Below, piece after piece: positions 63,314 through 64,000 of a stretch of DNA of 64,000 nt. The stretch is from Paenibacillus pinisoli (lineage in GTDB: Bacteria > Bacillota > Bacilli > Paenibacillales > Paenibacillaceae), in NCBI RefSeq assembly GCF_003605435.1, contig NZ_QXQB01000003.1, positions 558,001-622,000 on the forward strand. Direction: 5' to 3'. The position numbers and the translations under genes are program-made. Within the stretch, counting starts at the first letter, position 1, and each line of letters opens with the position of its first letter. The notes under the pieces were generated by a model, which ran no database searches, was not told the origin of the DNA, and saw nothing but the letters and a program-made list of their open reading frames with translations.

Positions 63314-64000
63314 ATGAGAATTTTATTCTTCGGTAGAGGTGTAATATCGACCCAATATGCGTGGGCTTTTGAGCAGGCAGGGCATACAGTTGAGTTTTAC
63401 GTTAGAAAAGGAAGAAAAGAAACCTTCGGAAGCCGCATAGAGCTTGAAATGTGGGACGCACGAAAAGGGAAAAAGCTCATACAAGAAAACTGGAACGTCA
63501 AACTGCATGAGGAGATGCTTCCAAATTATGATCTTATTTTTGTGAGCGTCAACACGGAACAGCTTCCGAAAGCTGTACAGTTCCTATCAACTGCTGCAGG
63601 CAATACCCCTATCCTCATATTCAATAACATTTGGCAGGATTTGAAATCATCGATCGCACCATTGTCTATGAACAATGTTGTCTTTGGTTTCCCCGGAGCA
63701 GGAGGCGGCATCGCGGACAACAGGCTTAGAGGCGGCTTTTTGAAAATGGTATTTCTTGAAAAACCGCGGGCAGGCACTGAACATATCAACAACAAGGTCA
63801 AAGAACTATTTGAAAGTGCCCATTTTAAAATTAGTTGGATCAAGGATATGCAAAGCTGGCTATGGAATCACTTTGCCATGAATGCGGCAATGGAGACCGA
63901 GGTGTTAAAACGGGGAAGTTTTCCAGCGATCTTGAACCATAGCGACTCATTCGTAAATGTTGGTAAGCATATGAGGGAAATGAACCCTGTACTTAAAGCA
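63314..64000 (+). CDS. Ketopantoate reductase-like protein (ApbA/PanE family), runs off the window
   Basis: 229 codons are seen with no stop. N-terminal Rossmann fold MRILFFGRGVISTQYAWAFE (a G-R-G-V-I-S variant of the usual GxGxxG), then VEFYVRKGRK, LIFVSVNTEQL and FGFPGAGGG, matching the NADPH-binding part of 2-dehydropantoate 2-reductase-like proteins. The first glycine loop differs from canonical PanE, so the substrate is uncertain. ATG follows AAGGAGG by 4 nt. It is divergent from the TetR gene. Confidence 0.82.
   Translation, partial: MRILFFGRGVISTQYAWAFEQAGHTVEFYVRKGRKETFGSRIELEMWDARKGKKLIQENWNVKLHEEMLPNYDLIFVSVNTEQLPKAVQFLSTAAGNTPILIFNNIWQDLKSSIAPLSMNNVVFGFPGAGGGIADNRLRGGFLKMVFLEKPRAGTEHINNKVKELFESAHFKISWIKDMQSWLWNHFAMNAAMETEVLKRGSFPAILNHSDSFVNVGKHMREMNPVLKA

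Overview
The window looks like a chromosomal segment of a Paenibacillus-like member of the Bacillales (Paenibacillaceae). The evidence is: AGGAGG-type ribosome sites; YesM/YesN plus LplA/LplB/LplC-type sugar uptake genes; three very large secreted proteins ending in S-layer homology (SLH) repeats; a perfect CcpA cre box; Fur boxes; and many AraC and MFS genes. I see no rRNA, tRNA, CRISPR array, riboswitch, phage or insertion sequence.

Layout. (1) 1-14,824, all on the minus strand, is an alpha-glucan locus: sensor kinase, YesN-type regulator, sugar-binding lipoprotein, two permeases, a GH31 alpha-glucosidase and an SLH-anchored GH13 amylase with a cre box upstream. No ATPase is encoded, so a shared MsmX-type ATPase is inferred. 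(2) 15,100-15,716 is a 50-bp tandem repeat array. (3) 15,792-17,325 is a Tet(L)-family efflux gene preceded by a 16-codon leader peptide and a hairpin over its ribosome site. (4) 17,456-23,931 holds an NHL/FnIII/SLH surface protein, probably with an ATT start, divergent from a STAND-type ATPase with a C-terminal helix-turn-helix. (5) 23,979-34,185 holds an FtsX-type ABC exporter, an AraC/transglutaminase pair, small membrane proteins, an MFS pump, a GNAT enzyme, YidD and a DUF4177-like protein. (6) 34,543-46,173 holds a WecG/TagA glycosyltransferase, DUF4256, a CatB-like acetyltransferase, and a nucleoside-salvage operon: ECF transporter S, T, A and A', an MFS protein, a nucleoside hydrolase and a ribokinase. 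A divergent LacI-ribokinase fusion is the likely regulator. This part is flanked by two copies, in opposite orientation, of one dispersed element built of 51-bp repeats. (7) 46,947-51,075 is an iron-siderophore uptake cluster with two Fur boxes. Its first gene is an AraC regulator fused in frame to a lipoprotein substrate-binding protein, and a Fur-type promoter lies inside the fusion. (8) 51,132-64,000 holds an ECF sigma/anti-sigma pair, DUF1877, a 1,776-residue SLH protein with ten Ig-like repeats, twin DUF1259 proteins, a sorbosone-dehydrogenase-like propeller, a TetR regulator, and a ketopantoate-reductase-like gene cut by the window edge.

How it works together. The surface amylase and alpha-glucosidase supply malto-oligosaccharides and glucose, the LplABC-type system imports them, and YesMN plus CcpA control expression. 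The nucleoside operon would import ribonucleosides, split them and phosphorylate the ribose. The iron cluster would import ferric siderophore under Fur control. The most unusual items are the tet leader, the embedded Fur promoter in the AraC/binding-protein fusion, the LacI-PfkB fusion with an asymmetric ECF ATPase pair, the ATT start, and the paired 51-bp repeat elements.
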